DNA from: Lacustribacter sp049421125 | Lineage (GTDB): Bacteria; Pseudomonadota; Gammaproteobacteria; Burkholderiales; Burkholderiaceae_A | DNA length: 6,748 nt | Reading direction: 5' to 3' | NCBI GenBank assembly: GCA_049421125.1 | Contig: JBMSML010000081.1 | Span: forward strand, 1 to 6,748 | Shown here: one piece after another, positions 5,874 to 6,748 of the stretch | Position numbering within the stretch: position 1 is the first letter of the stretch | How the letters are laid out: each line of letters begins with the position of its first letter | Notes under the pieces: model-generated | What the model was told of the DNA's origin: nothing | The model's input: only the letters and a program-made list of their open reading frames with translations | Database searches by the model: none | Position numbers and translations under genes: made by a program

Positions 5874-6233
5874 TCACTGCGGTATGGGATAGCCCATGCG
5901 GGCCGCCACACCGATCAGTGCCATGCATCGTCCACCGGTTTTGCAATAGGCCAGCACGGGGGCTGCATGCGTCCCGAGAGCGTCTCCCATCGCCTTGGCA
6001 TCCGCGGCGCTGCCGCCGTCGGGTGTGACGGGCAGATATACAAAGGCGAGCCCACTGGCCTGGGCGGCCGACTCGATGGTGCTCGCGGTGGGTTGATCCG
6101 GCCCGTATTCAAAGTCCGGACGGTTACAGATCAGGGTTTTAAATCCCATTTCCACGAGCGTCGGTAGATCGGACGCCTCAATCTGGCCGGCGATGGCGAG
6201 TTTTTCAGTTAACCAGCGAACGGGAATGCTCAT
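5874..6233 (-). CDS. DUF442 / Blh-type phosphatase-like sulfur protein
   Basis: A 119-residue stand-alone domain of the beta-lactamase-hydrolase-like phosphatase family (DUF442, TIGR01244), related to the dual-specificity phosphatase and rhodanese folds. The family pattern is complete: an opening strand around LAIAGQI, GFKTLICNRPDFE at 30-42, VYLPVTPDG at 65-73, and the active loop LAYCKTGGRCMAL with C97 and R102 (family norm CRxGTRS). C103 directly after the loop arginine is unusual, since Ser is common there; C36 is a further cysteine. In BigR systems this domain is often fused to a persulfide dioxygenase (Blh); here it is separate. Its ATG overlaps the stop of the LysR gene (ATGA, 4 bp), with no clear ribosome site, so it is probably translated by coupling to that regulator. 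Confidence 0.88.
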   Translation of the reverse strand: MSIPVRWLTEKLAIAGQIEASDLPTLVEMGFKTLICNRPDFEYGPDQPTASTIESAAQASGLAFVYLPVTPDGGSAADAKAMGDALGTHAAPVLAYCKTGGRCMALIGVAARMGYPIPQ

Positions 6234-6748
6234 GATTCGATTGGGGTGCTTTTGGGTGGTTGGAGATGGTGGTAATAGTCGGATAGATTGGGGAACTGCT
6301 CGGCGAGCAGCCCTGCACCGCGCTCGAGCATAAAGTAGCGGAAGGCCTCGGCCGCCGGTGATAGGTGGCGGTGGGACATGGCGACCACATGCCAGGCGCG
6401 CAATACCGGGGTGTCCTCGATGTCGAGCACCACGAGTTGTCCATGCCCCACTTCCAGCCCAACCGTGTGCAAGGATACGAAGGAGATGCCGAGCCCAGCA
6501 ATCACGGCTTGTTTGATGGTCTCGTTACTGGACATCTCCATGGTGATGGGCGGGCGCAGGCGGTGCTGTTCGATGAAACTCTGCATGATCACCCGTGTGC
6601 CACTGCCTTCCTCGCGGGAAATAATCTCCTCGGAGTTCAGCACCTCGGCGCGAATGCTGGTGCGTTGCGCCAGCGGGTGTTTGGGTGAAGCGATAAAGGC
6701 ATGGGGATGATGGGCAAAGACTTCGGCCCGGGTGTCCAAGTGCTTGGG
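6230..6748 (-). CDS. cbbR: CbbR-like LysR regulator, C-terminal part
   Basis: The last 172 residues of a LysR-type regulator; the DNA-binding N-terminus lies beyond the right edge, and the frame is open to 6748. The effector domain shows SPKHPLAQR, SREEGSGTRVIMQSFIE, SSNETIKQAVIAGLGISFVS with HTVGLE, and LVVLDIEDTPVLRAWHVV followed by HLSPAAEAFRYFML. These match the sugar-phosphate/NADPH-responsive effector domain of CbbR, the activator of Calvin-cycle (RubisCO) operons; the GSGTR and NETIKQAV.GLG patterns are the best signs. The helix-turn-helix and any divergent cbb operon are outside the window, so a related LysR activator remains possible. The gene overlaps the DUF442 gene by 4 bp and is transcribed toward the sulfur operon. 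The C-terminal tail after LSDYYHHL is Pro-rich and lineage-specific. Confidence 0.82.
   Translation of the reverse strand, partial: PKHLDTRAEVFAHHPHAFIASPKHPLAQRTSIRAEVLNSEEIISREEGSGTRVIMQSFIEQHRLRPPITMEMSSNETIKQAVIAGLGISFVSLHTVGLEVGHGQLVVLDIEDTPVLRAWHVVAMSHRHLSPAAEAFRYFMLERGAGLLAEQFPNLSDYYHHLQPPKSTPIES

Noticed and set aside
1..6748. CRISPR array, insertion sequence, tRNA or prophage signals.
   Set aside because: No spaced direct repeats outside the NPC coding repeat, no transposase or terminal repeats, and no recognisable tRNA fold were seen on reading both strands.

Overview
This GC-rich window most likely comes from a proteobacterium that oxidises reduced sulfur and probably fixes CO2. 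The evidence is a persulfide-sensing type ArsR repressor (BigR/SqrR pattern), a two-gene YeeE/YedE thiosulfate-type transporter, an exported rhodanese-family sulfurtransferase, a DUF442 phosphatase-like sulfur protein, and the end of a LysR regulator that looks like CbbR, the regulator of Calvin-cycle genes. The gamma- or betaproteobacterial placement is an inference from gene content and protein style; no rRNA or tRNA gene is present.

Layout. Positions 2-2383 (+) hold a tightly overlapping signalling operon: the C-terminal part of a small exported PepSY protein, an OmpR-type response regulator and a PhoQ-like sensor histidine kinase. Only about 10 bp after the kinase stop comes a textbook sigma70 promoter (TTGACT, 17 bp, TATAAT) whose spacer and -10 are embedded in a perfect 11-bp inverted repeat, 2399-2426. 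This drives a second + strand operon, 2452-5830: bigR-like repressor, two halves of a YeeE/YedE transporter, a 76-residue exported peptide with five Asn-Pro-Cys motifs, a His-rich protein of unknown function, and an exported tandem-rhodanese protein. A hairpin without a U-tract lies after it. On the - strand, converging from the right edge, are the CbbR-like LysR gene (N-terminal part outside the window) and a DUF442 protein, overlapping by 4 bp.

How the genes may work together. By analogy with BigR/SqrR, the repressor would leave its palindrome when C37 and C103 are linked by sulfane sulfur, switching on the transporter and the downstream genes. The transporter would import thiosulfate or a related sulfur species; the periplasmic rhodanese, with one cysteine left after export, would move sulfane sulfur in the envelope. 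The Cys-rich NPC peptide and its His-rich neighbour are the least explained part: a small exported Cys-repeat protein followed 7 bp later by an uncharacterised protein, within a sulfur-stress operon. No persulfide dioxygenase, the usual partner of BigR systems, is encoded in the window.
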